64,000 nt of DNA. Origin: Zanthoxylum bungeanum. Taxonomy: Eukaryota > Streptophyta > Magnoliopsida > Sapindales > Rutaceae. The stretch covers positions 24,247-88,246 of the forward strand of contig SKCR01015045.1 of assembly GCA_019454045.1 (NCBI GenBank), written 5' to 3'. The position numbers and the translations under genes were made by a program. Positions 33,922-47,182 of this stretch are shown in pieces. The notes beneath the pieces are model-generated. The model was given only the letters and a program-made list of their open reading frames with translations, was not told the DNA's origin and did not search any database. How positions within the stretch are numbered: the first letter of the stretch is position 1; the number at the start of each line of letters is the position of its first letter.

Positions 33922-36466
33922 GTTAGGGTTGGTGCTCGAAGTGCCAATCCGGATCGTATTTATGTTCGATTCATAAATACGAGCAATTCTATTTTCCATA
34001 ATATTAGTAATTTAAGTGGTAGCACCCTTGTCTTTTATACACTTTTTCAATCTAATTACGAGTAGATATCTGACTATGATTAGATCAAAACTAAATCTAG
34101 TTTAGTGATACGAGTATATTAGACAAGGACCCTAGGATTTACAATATAGTGTGCAGTTACAACGTAGTTTGTAATTGACATTGGGAAGCATACCATTAGA
34201 TGTATATCCTTAAAAAAAGTTCATGGTCAAGATTTACTAACATGGGTCGGTAAGTAAAATCTGCTGAGACCAGTACATGTCGTATATCGTGACTTAGTCT
34301 GATGGTTTATCCCAATGAACCATGAGTCTCGGGAGACTCGTATAGACATGTAGGTGTTTATTTGATAAGACACTGAACAACTCATGAAAGATTTCATAAT
34401 AGATGGTTACCAACGTCAATAGGAATCTTTACGAGTTGAGCAAGCATAGTGGTCCTCCGACTTGAGATACCACAGTGAGATCTATGAGTTATCCTCCACA
34501 CTTTGATGGAAGTCACGTTAACGATTTATTCATGATCAGACCTCCACATGTTCGTTGGGTGTGGACTGATGCTCATGATATCCAGTGCGTATCAAGATAG
34601 GATCTGCCAGTCCTGTGTACAGGGCATATGCATCCTCATGTGTTTACGATCTAGTAAATCCATGGCCATGGTATAACTTCAGAAATCATTTCCGAGTGTT
34701 ATTAAGAGATCGTAAATGGAATGTCAAGTATATTATACCAAACAGGTTTTATGTTTTTATCTATACCCCATGTATAATATGGATAGCCTGTGACAGAGGG
34801 ATTATACGTATGTAGTGACCTCGACTTGCATAGTTTTAGCGAGATTATCCGTGGTCGTCATAATCCATGAGATGGTGGATTATGGACACGAAAATTGGAT
34901 TTCGTGACGGATAAACCTAAACTTATAGAGTCCCACAATATGAAGTGTACTCGTTGAGCACTTAGGCAACTCGATATGAATAATACGGATTATTCATAAT
35001 ACTTCATCGGATTAAGTGAGTTAATTCGGATCGTTTAATCTGTTAAACGATAACACATGCATTAGGGGATTTTTTCCGATAATAATTAGCGTGTATTTAT
35101 ATTTGATACATAATATGATTAGATACACATTAATTATTCGTCAAATGAGATTTTGACACATGCCATTAAATATATGTATTTGTTATTTAATGTAAATGAA
35201 ATAAATATATATATAATAATAATTATTTGATAAATATTTCATAATTGTTATGAAAAATATTTAATTATTATTGGTTACACTTGGCATTAAATTTGGATTT
35301 TGACTACTTTGACTTTATATTTAATTTATTAAATATTTTTCATTTGTGATAAGTGTTATCACACATGTTAATTATTTAATGGTAACATGTGGCATGAATT
35401 ATTAATGTGATTTTGAATCAAATTAATTAAAATTCAAATTGACCATTTTGCCCCATTGTTAGTCGGTCATGTATATTAAATGAGGGAAATTGTTTTCTTC
35501 ATCTTCTAAGCTCCATTCATGAACGTCTAAGCTCTAAAAACATGGGTCTCCAAATTTGTTTGAAGAATCCATGAAGAATCAATGGAAAATTCAAGAAAAA
35601 GCTAAGGAATTGGAGGATTAAAGGTAATCTACCATAACCATAAGCTTGGAAATTTAGTTTCTTATTTCTTGAGTTGTTAGATGGGTTCTAGGGTTTCTTT
35701 GAATCTGAATTTTTGGGGCTTTTGTTTGTGGTTGATGGAGATGGAAGATTATGCATGTGTGAAGTTGGTTTTGGAAGTAATTAGTGTAATTATTATCCAA
35801 TTTGATCAATTATTGATGAGTTGCTATTCTAGAGTGTTATGACCACTCTTGTGGCACCTAGAATTGTTCTTGGGTTGTTCATATGTGGTGACTTTGGTTG
35901 ATGTTATGATTAATTAGATTAATCTTGAAAATTTGGATTTAAAGCATGAAAATTAGAATTTTTGGTTTCTGGATCAGATCCTGCAAAACTGGAAATTATA
36001 TGAAGAATTTGATGTCATATGAATGTAATGGATGTGTTTTGGGAATTGGAACAATTTCCGGAAAGTGTTTCCGAGTTGAAATAAGCAAAAACGGCGTTAC
36101 CAGGTGACTTTTTAGTCAACTGGATGACGGCTGCCCAAACAGTGAATCTGTCATTGTTCAAGCAGCCCATGAACTGCCCTGACACTATTGGGGCTGACCT
36201 AGGCAGTCCCCATAAGTGTCGGGTTGTCGGTTCGGTCAAAAATACGTTTTGCGTCATTTTGCGGAAAAATGATTTTCGTAAAAGTTTCGCGATATTTCAA
36301 CCTTATTTATGTTGATATTTGATATTGAATAAATAGGTTTAGGTGAAATATGAATAAATTATTCATATTAAATATTGAATAATTTATTCAGTAATTTGAA
36401 AAAGTTTTAAATTACGATTTCGCCCGAACCGCGCATATGTTGCGCCCATCGCCCAAAACCCCAACA
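33922..36466 (+). repeat. C1 3' LTR
   Basis: The uninterrupted LTR, 2545 bp. It serves as the template that shows where the 5' LTR was split. The LTR hairpin is at 34859-34884 (CATAATCCA-tgagatgg-TGGATTATG). Confidence 0.94.
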
Positions 36467-36996
36467 CTTACAAAAAATGCACTCACTGGATTCGAACCCA
36501 TGACCTCAAGGTGAGATCATGAGCCACACACCATCAAGCCACGCCCATTGGGGACTTTATATGTCAAACATGTTAGTTTTCAAAATATGTTTTTGATTCC
36601 TTATGTTATCTTTTCATGATTCTTGCACAAGTTTGGGATGGTTTTGCCACGGGTTTGGGTGGTTAGGTATTAGCATGCATCAATTTCAGGTTACAGACAT
36701 CCTTTAATATGCAGTTTAATTATGTTTCCATGTTCTTACAAGCTTTTTTATGCATTTCAACTTATGTCATCAGTTTCGGGTCATGTACAGTTTTACGTTT
36801 CTAATTATTCTTGGTTAGGCTAGTTATGTAGCTTCCAGTCATGTATGTTAAGTTTAGCATTCAGGTTCAACCTATGCATATTCAGTTCAGGTATTCAGGT
36901 GCAACTCATGCATGTACAATTCAGACATTCAGGTTCAGTTCATGTAGTTTCAGGATAAGGTATCCAGGTTCAGTTAATGATAGCATGTGATTAAGC
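36467..36996 (+). mobile_element. Gypsy-type LTR G1, segment 3
   Basis: G1 resumes after C1. It contains a tRNA-like stretch at its left edge, then CATG-rich sequence until the C3 target site AGTAA (36997-37001). Confidence 0.65.
36473..36549 (-). ncRNA. tRNA-derived sequence with RNA polymerase III A and B boxes (possible SINE head)
   Basis: On the minus strand the A-box-like TGGCTTGATGG (36531-36541) is followed about 32 bases later by GGTTCGAATCC (36488-36498), a perfect B box. A run of six Ts (complement of 36472-36477) could terminate transcription. No full cloverleaf could be drawn, so I do not call a tRNA gene. C1 inserted immediately next to the T run. Confidence 0.5.
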
Positions 36997-37001
36997 AGTA
37001 A

Positions 37002-38548
37002 TGAAGGAGTTTCAAGGCGGAAATCCGGTGACACACAGCGGAACAGTGGAAAATCAAAATTTTCCGATTTCAAAAATTTTTTTCGGATCAATTAAATAAA
37101 CTTATTTATTTAATTATCCAATTATTAAATTATGAAATATTACACAAGAAATCAAATTTTTATGTAATTACCAAATTGTCTCAAAACTTTGCATTTTGTT
37201 CATTTTAGTCCTAAATTGTTCAAAATAATTTTGGATGATTCTAAATCATTACTAAGATGAATTTAACATGTCATACACATCAAAAATCAAATAGCAACAT
37301 GAACCCCAAATTTTTGACAAAACCCATGACCCCCCCTGGCCAAATTGTGCATTTTGCACTTTTAATGTTCAAAACACATCAAGATGATATCCAATCAACA
37401 TAAGATTTTATATGCATCATATACACATCCAACTACACAACATAAATGAAAAGCCTCAAATTTGGAAGTGGTCTTAAACCCTAATTTTTCAATTTCATCA
37501 AATTGGACAAATTAGACCAAATTAGTAAAATCCAACATTTCAATCATGTTCTTTCACACCAATCAAGCCTCACCACAATGAAATAACTATAGAACAAATC
37601 TAGGTCATTTAAGAGTGGGTCAATAACTCTAGAATGGCAACAAGTTTCTCAAACCATCAAAAGAATGCTTATTAACTCATTAGTAACATTCTATGATCTT
37701 TATACATGCATAACCCTATCATCAAACTTCCATCCAACAAAAACACAAAGAATAAAGAATATAAAACATGAGAACATCATAGTATGTAGCCTAGAACACA
37801 AGAAACATATTCCTCTCATAATCTTTGATATTTATATTTTTAATTAATTTAATTATTTAACAATTAAATAATTATTTAAATACAAATATATTAAATATAT
37901 GTATTATATTTACATTAAATATCAAATACATTTATATATTTATGATATTAGTCAAATATCTCAATTTGACAATTAATTAATGTGTATTTGATAAAATCTA
38001 ACATTAAATGCAAATACACAAAAATTAAGAAATGACTATTGGGTCCCTACACATGTACTTTTGCGTTTAACCTTTAAACAACTTATAAATAATCAATATT
38101 ATTTATAAATATTGCCCTAGGGCTCTACGAGTATATTTCATTAGTGAGACTCTAGATTCAGGCATATCCGTCACGAAATCCAATTTCGTGTCCATTATTT
38201 ACCCACCCGTAAATTATGACGACCAAGGATAAACTCGCTGAATCATACAGGTCGAGGTCATAGCAAATGTATAATTCCTCCATCACAGGTATCCGCATAT
38301 ATCCCAGAGATATAAATGTAATGTCAAATCTCTATAGGGACAATCTTGTCGACGTCTCTATTAGCAATCTCTAAAAGAACACTTAGAACTGACTTCTAAA
38401 CTGTACCACGGGTCCATGGTTTTTATCTGATTGCAAATCATATAGACTACATATGCTCTGTACAAAGAACTGACAGATCCTATCTCGATACACACATGAC
38501 ACCCCCGAGGATCTATCCACACACAACGAACAGGCGGAGGTCTGATCT
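37002..38548 (-). repeat. C3 3' LTR, distal part
   Basis: Corresponds to 51622-53437 of the 5' LTR but lacks about 270 bases around 37820, where the other copy has 52430-52730. It stops in 'ggaggtctgatctaaa', where C4a begins with TAAA shared by both sequences. Confidence 0.88.
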
Positions 38549-38722
38549 AAATTTTGATCCAATCAATATTTCTCAAATCTAATCATGCACACTCTAAGTT
38601 AACATAATCTAAGCATGCTCAAATCATCAATTTGAAGAAATCATGTTCAAAACACAAAAGCCCCAAATTTTAGTCTCATGAACCCAAAACTTTTCATGCT
38701 TAAAATTGGCTCTTGATACCAT

Positions 38723-40760
38723 TGTTAGTGTTCCTAGAACATGCCAAGGATCTAATAAGCAAGAAAAAGTGTTCATAAATTCATTATAAGTTGCGAAATT
38801 ACTTCCATTGAATGGATTTGAGCTTTTAAAATTTTGAGAAGAAGATCTCCAAGATCCTTCCTTTGTTGATTCCAAGCTTTGAGTTGATTTCCAGATCATT
38901 CCTTTGTTGATTCCAAGCTTTGAGTTGGTTTCATGAAGATCTCCAAGATCCAACCTTTGTGTTGATTCCAAGCTTTGAGTTGGTTTCCCTATCACCTTAG
39001 AAGACTTCTACAAGTGCTAGCTTTGTTGATTTTGCAACAAAATCAAAGAGAAATAAGCTTCAAGTTCACGCCCATTTGCTTAGTCTATTAGGGTTTACAT
39101 TGTGTCAAGTGTTGTGTAATGAGAGAGAGAGATGCCTTTTGGTAAAACCAATTTACCCTTTTCACCTAAACAAGGTGGTTGGGTCAATGGTTTCACCAAA
39201 ACCATTCCAAGGTAGTTGGAAAGTTGGTGGCTTGGCATAAATGCCAACTACCCTCCCAACTACCACATGTTAAGTGGGCCCCACATTTGAATTCAAAATT
39301 CAAATGGATTCTACGAATGTTTGCTGCGGCTTGAATCCGTTTAATCTGATTAAACGAATTTTCCGTCGCTAAATAATTAAATCTAATTTAATTAAATGAC
39401 GACGCCTCGTAAATATATTACGAATGTCGTTTACGAATTAATTCTAAATTAATCCGTTCGCTCGTATTAAAGTCCAACTTTAATTTCGTAATGAAATCTA
39501 ATTCCGATTAATACATCCGATATATTAATTTTAGCCCATGCAAATAAATTAAATAGAAAAATCAAATTTAACTATTAAATTTATTTCACCGATTAATTCC
39601 AAATTAATCGCGTTCTCTCTCTCTTCCGAACACATTTAATCCCAGATTAAATAAAGCCTCAATTAATCCCATATTAATTTTCTCTTCTCTAAATTAATCC
39701 CAGATTAATTCTAGTTTAAGTCAACTGTCATCGGTGAATCTTTGGGAAGCGACCCAAGAGATCCATGGATATGTGGCAGTAAATACGGTCATCGGATTAT
39801 CCGAATACGTGCGTACCTTGTACCACGTGTTTACCAATTTAAAAGACGTGGTTGGCTTCTAGCAAAGCACAGTGCCTACCCAATTCTCCAGAAATATTCT
39901 TACTGGAATATATAATCTTTGTCAGGCGTAGTATACGTAGTATTATGTATTGCGATCCAGTATCAGATGTCACGTGCTACGCCTGGGGCTAGAATTATGT
40001 ATGCCCCGTACGAAGCACATGTCGGATGTCTGGTAACTAGTCTCTATAATCGGATGAACATGACCTAATCATATCATCCATATGACTGCAGTACTTAAGA
40101 GTACTAGTTCCGTATCCTACGTGACATCATCTCCACTATGACTGGAATGATACTTCTGTCTTAACATTACACCTAATACACTATGATTCTCAATATACCC
40201 AGCAGAGGCGTACACAGAACCGATTAAAGCCCTGGACGACCAACACCAAAGCATATTGATTGTCGCAAGTATTAGCGGTGCAAGTCTCAGGTTAAGACAA
40301 AATACACCTACCCTGATTTCAGACTTCCATAGACACATAGTCATACTACCAATGGAATTCCGAGGGGTCTATCCAGAGCGAAGCTGTTTTCCGTACCATC
40401 GGTAAAACACAACCTCCTATTACACTTGTATGAGTATCAAATACCCAAATATATGAGAACTATGCTATTGTGCCCTCAAAACGTGAACAAGTGTAATACT
40501 AGTCTCTTACTATTATCGATGTCCAATCTCGATAATACTCTGACTATGGATATTTAATGATTAATCCTTCGAGGACTGATATTGTCTCATATCATCTCAA
40601 TCCAGGAACTAATCATAAGGACCTCCTATCATTTATACATCTATGTGATCTAATCACAAATGATAAGAGTGCAATCTCCTTGTCACATAGTTAATTTGGT
40701 ACAACAACATCATGATCTGTACAAATAGTGCGCGTGTGTCATATATTGTCCGTCATAACA
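38723..40760 (-). repeat. C4a LTR
   Basis: 2038 bp, nearly identical to the C4b LTR (47183-49161) except for an extra 41-bp tandem unit (period between 38860 and 38901, 'cctttgttgattccaagctt') and an altered start, TGTTATGACGG instead of TGTTGGACAA. The minus-strand polypurine tract AGTGGGAGAT is adjacent at 40761-40770. Confidence 0.9.
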
Positions 40761-40770
40761 ATCTCCCACT

Positions 40771-43700
40771 ATGGCTCCTTTAGCAGGCACTCTGAGTGTC
40801 ATACACACGAGGCACTCGAGTGTCACACTCGAACTATGTACGGTTCGCTCAAACTGCTGAGGAAAGGCTTTCGTCAACGGATTTCCGTGATTATCGTCTG
40901 ATGCGATTTATTCGATCATCACATCGCCACGATGTATGATCCGAACGAATCAGATGAATAGTCAAAGTATATATCTGGATCGTTGATGAGACCATTAATT
41001 CTTTAGCCTGTGCTGACGCCTAGCTCAGCTGCTAACAGAACTATATCTAATCTAATTAGATTTATCATCGACCCAAATGGCTTCTATTGCTGCCTCAGCC
41101 GCAGCAATAACCTGCATTTGTTGTTTATTCGGTAACAGTATCTTGCTTGGAAGATTTCCAGCTCACTGTTCCGTTATTCAAACTGTATAGTACCGTTGTT
41201 TTTTATCGGTTAGGAAACTTGCAGCAGTGATCCCAGTCACTTCAAGTTCTCATTCTCCATAGTTTAAGACATCATCATTAGTTCTCTAAGATACTAACGG
41301 ATGTTCTTAATATCAATCCAGTGACTATCACTTGGATTGACCTGTTTGTGACTCCATATGCTCAAAGCATATGAGACACCAGGTCACGTACATTTTTCAA
41401 TGTACGAGTTCTCAGAGAGTGTTAACAACTTTAAATCTATCCCAATAGATCTTTATTCCTAGAATAAATGTTGTTTCTCCCAAGAATTCTACGGAGAATT
41501 TTCATGAAAGCCAAGCTTTCATCGATTGTAATATGGGAATATCATTTCCAAGAAATGACATATCATCATTATTTAGGACATCATTGTTAGTGCGCTCCCA
41601 CTAACCTCCTTATATACACAAGAATCATATTCGTTTTGAATCAAATCATACACCATTATGATTACATCAAAACGATAGTTCCAAGAATCCAATGCTTACT
41701 TCAATCCATACATGGATCGAATAACCTGCAAACCTTGTTTGCTAGTTTTGGTACGACAAAACCGTCAGGATGTTATAAACATCCTCCAAAGAGGTTTCCG
41801 TTAAGGAAAGCGATTTTGACGTTCAGCTGCCATATTCATGAATGAAACATGCAGCATCAGCAAACATTATCCAAATGGATTTATCCATGGCAACAGGTAA
41901 AAGATTTCATTGTTATCGACACAATGTTGATAACGATCCCTTTTCGCTACAAGCCTAGCTTAGTACGTTGGTATGTTGCCATCCATGGATGTCTTCCTTG
42001 AAGACTTATATACTACCAATAGGCATAATGCCTTCTGGTACATCAACTAGTCTCTAAACATAGTTGGTATACATGGAATCCATTTTGGACTTCATGGCAC
42101 TTTGCCATAATGGGGAGTCGATACCTTGTATCTCTTCCTCATATGTAGTCAGTTCGTCTTCCTCAATAAGATTGACATCTTTATGAGGTGAGATCAGAAA
42201 CCCATACCTCCCAGGTTATTTTCTGACTCTCTCCCGACTAACGCGGTTATTGTGTATTCGAAGATTGTGGTACAGTTTCATCCTGATGAACTGTTTGTGT
42301 TCCATTAAGGACTAGGTGCCTTGAACAGTATTACTCCGATTTTCATCGACTTTTACTATCCTCCCACTTACCACTGCATATCGGTATTCCTCTTAGGAAA
42401 AACGCATGGCGAGCAATAATTACAATGTTCTCATGTGAGATGTATAAGTACTATACTTTGGTTTCCCTAGGATAACCTACAATTTAGGCACTTATCCAAA
42501 TTTGGGTTCTAGTTTGGTATCATCCAAACGTATGCCCAGCATTCCCAAATCATCAGGAATGAGAAAACCCAGTTTCTTTCCTGTTCATATCTAATATGAA
42601 ATCTGTCAAACAGATTTTCATGGAACCTTATTCAAAATAAGTATTGCACTGTTAAATGCGTATCCTTTGAAGGAAAATGGTAGCTCAGAGCGACTCATGA
42701 TTAACCTTATCATGTCCAATAAAATTTGGTTTCTCCGTTTGGACACACCGTCAAATGACGTCTTCTAGGAGGAGTCCTCATTGAAAGAATACTATACTCT
42801 TTCAAGTATTTGAGAAACTTACTGCTTAAGTATTTTCATCATGGTCAAACCGTGATGGTTTTAATACTTTAGCCGATCTGTTTGTCTACTTTGTGTCGAA
42901 ACTCTAAAAGTTTCCGATTTGTGTTTCATAAGAGACACATAACCATAACGCGATGCCACATCCGTAAAGGTCACGAAATACTCATATCCACCTCTAGCCT
43001 AGCTAGATATGGGCCCACTTATGTCACTATGAACGAGGGCTAATAGATCGATGGCACTTACACTTTTACCAAGTAAAAGGTATTTTAGGTACTTTACCTA
43101 ATAAACTAGATTCGTAAACATCATTTGAATGGAATCAAATCTGTCCTAGTATCCACTCTTCAAAAGTCTGGATATACGAGTCTTGTTTAATGTGTCCCAG
43201 ACAACACTGCCACAAATAAGTCTTATCTGGTCAAATCAGTTTGAGCTATTTGTTCGTCATATTATATGTTTGAAATTTATTTATATTCAAAATATAAATA
43301 CTGTTATTCACATCAAATGTGTTTATCTCAATATCATCTTTATAAAATAAAACACTTTAGTGTTCTAGAATATAAAGGTATACTCGCAACGAGTTATACT
43401 CGATATAGAGACAATGTTTCTAGTCAAACTATTTACATTATAATAGTTTCCTAATTTAAGTACACACCCGAAGGGTAGTTCCTAAACTTAGGTATCTACG
43501 GTAAAACAGTGACTTTCGTCCCGTTTCCGATTCGCAGATTAATCTCAATTGAAGTCAGTATCCTGCTCATAGCAGATTCTGCATATCAATGAATATTTAT
43601 GTATCACACTTAGTATTTAAAATCCAATTTTAATACTAGTAGTGAACATATTTATGACAAACATATTTGAAGTCAGAGTCTTGCTCGTCTTCAATTCCTT

Positions 43701-43990
43701 CATGTCTGCTTTGTCCATACGGCAGTCACGCTTCAGTGATCCCATTTGCCACAGTTTAAGCAGACATCTTGGGATATGTCCTTTGTCTTCCTAGAAGACA
43801 GTAATGATTTTACCTTTGCCCTTTTCTATATCCTAGAAGCCTTTGGCCAAGCCTTGGGTTTCTAGAATATCGAAGTAAGGTGCGCCTTGCGCTACTTGCC
43901 TTATTGCAACTTTGGCTTTATCTCCTTGAGAATAGCCATTAACTCTCCAAGAGTTATTAATTTCAATTTAATACTTCTAAGATCTAAGAA
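40771..43990 (-). pseudogene. gag-pol: Copia gag-pol remnant of C4a
   Basis: Reading right to left: end of gag (a 'tcttggagagttaatggctat' trace near 43930). A zinc knuckle at about 43720-43773, CLNCGKWDH then a stop and frame change before the last cysteine. Integrase traces at 42830-43050 (HSDISGP-like). Reverse transcriptase traces at 41560-41880. An RNase H trace at 41050-41115 (AAAEAAIEA). Collinear with C2 throughout and equally broken. Confidence 0.82.
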
Positions 43991-44805
43991 TAGATCTATG
44001 AAGATCCTTCAATTTCTTCATCATAATTTAAGGATCTAATCCTTAGTTCTGATTAGGAAATTAAGGAGTCCTTTTGACAAGTATAATGATATTAAGCACT
44101 AAAGTTATCATCACATGAATCTTCCAAAGATCATGCTCTACTATTTTAACTCTGGGCTTAGGCCTATTGTTATTTTATCAAATAAAATAACTTATTAGTT
44201 TCCAGGACCATCCTGAAATTTTATTCCCAATTTGAAAATTAAAGTCGTTTAAATATATTTTCCCTATGATTATGTTTTGAAAACTAATCTTTCAATTTAT
44301 CTTGATTCTAATAGTCCAACTATTTAATCAACGATTTCAGGTACATTTAATATAATGATTACTATAGTCCAACTATATAATCAAGTATACTTTTATTGGT
44401 TAAAATCAAATACATATTGATTACTATAATCTAATTATATAATCAATTATAAATGATCGGTAAATTTCAAATAATTGATTACTATAATCCAATTATATAA
44501 TCAACTATAAATGAAAGGTAAAATTCAAATATATTGATTGCTATAATCCAATTAATATATCAACTATAAATGAAGTAGTTTGAATACAGTCCAACTGTTT
44601 AATTAAAACAACAATTAAATATTAGTCCAACTAATAATATTTATAAATAAATTATGACGAAAAATGAAATGAACGCGTATTGGCAAGTATTTAAACGAAA
44701 TGCAAATCTAATACTTGCCTCCCACTATTTTTCGGCGAGCCTCTAACCCTCTGTTGAGTACTCGGGAAACATTGTTTCCTAGTGTGCTAGGATCCCGTTA
44801 TATAA

Positions 44806-45106
44806 CACACAATCTTGACTTTGGCCAACAAATTGTATGATACTTAACTAGTAGATCTCTAAGATCAATTGGATCTCATCCAATTCCTAGATCCAGTAGG
44901 TGGACATCCAAGTCCGAAAATATATAACAATATATATGCCAATATATCCAATATATTTTCCTAACATTTTTCCTCTGAATCAACTAAGCCTTGGCTTTGG
45001 CACAACAAGCTTAATGATTCCAGTTAAGCGGGACCCATTGACATGGAAAGCTTCGTAATCAATGTCGATGGACAAGAAGTGATCTTGACTTTGGCCAACA
45101 AATCAC
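44806..45106 (-). promoter_or_regulatory. Three GCCAAAG stem-loops in the C4a leader
   Basis: Read on the minus strand: 45106-45079 has GTGAT-TTG, loop TTGGCCAAAGT, CAA, unpaired G, ATCAC. 45020-44977 has the long GAATCATTAAGC stem with loop TTGTGCCAAAGC. 44839-44806 has CATACAAT-TTG, loop TTGGCCAAAGT, CAA, unpaired G, ATTGTGTG. The last differs from its C2 counterpart (CATACAAC/GTTGTGTG) by a C-G to T-A pair exchange. The counterpart of C2 H1 is lost at the junction. Confidence 0.72.
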
Positions 45107-45132
45107 GACTTGGACAAGACACCGATATGGAA

Positions 45133-45866
45133 CAATCACGTCGACGTCTCTATTGGCAATCTCTAAAAGAACACTTAGAACTGACTTCTAAAGTGTACCA
45201 CGGGCCCATGGTTTTTATTTGATTGCTAATCATATAGACTACATATGCTTTGTACAAAGAACTGATGGATCCTATCTCGATACACACATGACACCCTGAG
45301 GATCTATCCACACCCAACGAACAGGCGGAGGTCTGATCTAATAGATCAGTGACGTGACTGTCATCTAAGTGTGGAAGATGTCTCATGCGCCCACAGTGGT
45401 ATCTCAAGTCGAAGAATCATAAGTGCTACTCAACCCGAAAAGATTCTTATTGACTTTGGTGTACCATCCATTAAGAATCATCGGTGAGTCGTTCAGTGTT
45501 TATCCGCTATAAACACCTGCACGTCTATACGAGTCTCCAAGACTCATGGTTCATTGAGAAACCATTGGAATCATATATTCCAGTATACAACATGTACCGG
45601 TCTCAACGGATTTACTATACTGACCAAGTAGTGTAAACCTTGATTAGGAACAGTCTGAGAATGACAACGTCATGATACAACTCAATGTCAGTTGCGACGC
45701 TTTTGCAACAGTATAATGACTAGTCATTCTAAGGTCATTACGTCTTTACCATATTAAAAGATATATTATATTACAGAAACTGCTTATATTATTCATAATA
45801 ATAACGTTTTACAGTAGTTTTCCAAAGAAAAACAACCGGGAATTGGCGCTCTGAGACCAACCCCAA
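45133..45866 (-). repeat. C3 LTR, proximal part
   Basis: Matches the first ~720 bases of the C3 LTR (minus-strand start TGTTGGGGTTGGT). Its inner ~200 bases (45133-45340) repeat sequence also present at 38341-38548, so the C4a segment is flanked by a ~200-bp direct duplication of LTR sequence. Confidence 0.85.
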
Positions 45867-45967
45867 CAAAATCTCCAACTTTTTGTAGTGCCAATAATGA
45901 TTGTATATAATACCCATCGACTCCACGTGTTTATCATACAACTTCGGAGGTCCAATTTAATAAAACG
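45867..45967. other. Junction sequence of unclear origin
   Basis: About 100 bases between the C3 LTR start and recognisable C4b leader. On the minus strand, AGTTGGAGATTT next to the LTR resembles a mutated copia polypurine tract, so the first part may be the end of the C3 internal region. The rest is unplaced. Confidence 0.45.
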
Positions 45968-47167
45968 CTGGACACGCGGGTCCAATTTAATAAATTCTAA
46001 ATTTATTACAATTTCCAAAATTGCCCTCACCCTTCTAATATCCATCTGATACATTATTCATGCAATACATTCATGTATTCATACAAATCATGGTATTCAA
46101 TCAATCTAATCCAATTAATTAATCTTTGAATTAATGATCATCCAATGTTCAAACAACGATTTGATTTGCGCGAGTCAAACTTGTTTAAGAATAAATACTC
46201 AAAGTAAGTATTCTTGAACTATATTGAACTACACTTTAAATCCAATTTATTTGTATTCAATGCTAATTCCAAATTTAATTCAAATTAAATATTTACACTT
46301 ACTTATAAGCCTTAAAGACTTGGATTCCAAATTCAATCTTAATGGGTCTCAAAGTCCCAATAACATCCAATTTCATTTTAATTAAAGTCCAGTGGGCTTT
46401 TAATTAATTCTTAAGGCATGGGCTTTGGCCATAATGGGTCAAACCCAAAATGCCAAGGCCCAATAGGAATCAGCCTATTGCCTACAAATTAATTTAGGCC
46501 CATTAGGCCCAATTAAATTCTTTAAAGGGCCAAGTGATGTATTTGGATTTTATGGAATTGATTTTGGGCCCAATTGGATCCAATCCAAAAGTCCAAAACC
46601 AAACTTGGTCAAACCAATCCCATTAAGCCCAAATACACACTTTTAGCCCAATTCATAATTTAAAGGCTTATTAACATAATTATAATATTCCAAATATCAC
46701 AATTATTTTAATTAAAGTGTATTAGCCATGATTAATTAATTAAACTCAATATTTCCAAAATACCAATTAACTTAATTAATCATGCTTAATCCATCAATTT
46801 ATGCTCAACACAAATTGAAGCCAAAACACATCATTTCATGCTCAACATGCTCTTGAATTTAACATAAACATTATTGACTTTGATTCTAATCTAATCAAAC
46901 CAACAATCAACATTTAATCATGCATTTAAACACATCCAATGGTGTAAAATTGAAAAATTCCAAGTGCAGTCCACTGCAGTGACATTCGGCCATGCTAAGG
47001 GGGATTAAAATTTTGATCCAATCAATATTTCTCAAATCTAATCATGCACAACTCTAAGTTAACATAATCTAAGCATGCTCAAATCATCAATTTGAAGAAA
47101 TCATGTTCAAAACACAAAAGCCCCAAATTTTAGTCTCATGAACCCTAAAATTTTCATGCTTAAAATT

Positions 47168-47181
47168 GGCTCTTGATACCA
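47168..47181 (-). other. Primer-binding site of C4b
   Basis: TGGTATCAAGAGCC on the minus strand, the initiator-Met site with one extra A. C4a has the same variant at 38708-38721. Confidence 0.85.
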
Positions 47182-47182
47182 T

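Larger units (their letters stand above)
14798..36466 (+). mobile_element. Ty1/copia element C1 with two nested insertions
   Basis: The 5' LTR starts TGTTAGGGTTGGTGCT at 14798 and the 3' LTR starts the same way at 33922. Both end CGCCCAAAACCCCAACA (29675 and 36466). Flanks are TTTAC and CTTAC, a 5-bp target duplication with one change. A primer site follows the 5' LTR and a purine tract precedes the 3' LTR. In the first 205 bp the two LTRs differ at about 20 positions by hand alignment, against about 9 in 185 bp for C2. C1 is thus the older element, as the nesting requires. The internal region has no open frame of note. Confidence 0.93.
38549..45132 (-). mobile_element. C4a: copia segment of the C2 family, without its 5' LTR
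   Basis: Read on the minus strand: part of the leader (stem-loops), gag and pol remnants, polypurine tract, a complete LTR (40760-38723), then a second primer site (TGGTATCAAGAGCC, 38721-38708) and about 160 bases of leader. An LTR followed by primer site and leader is not a 3' LTR in its normal setting. It implies a tandem LTR-internal-LTR-internal template or an unequal exchange. Both outer junctions share short identities (TAAA, ACAA) with the C3 LTR. Confidence 0.82.

Noticed and set aside
38627..38995. Minus-strand frame with repeated 'KPTQSLEST' phrases as a gene
   Set aside because: It lies wholly inside the C4a LTR and primer-site region. The repeats come from the 41-bp LTR duplication, and the C4b copy has the same noise at 47087-47365.
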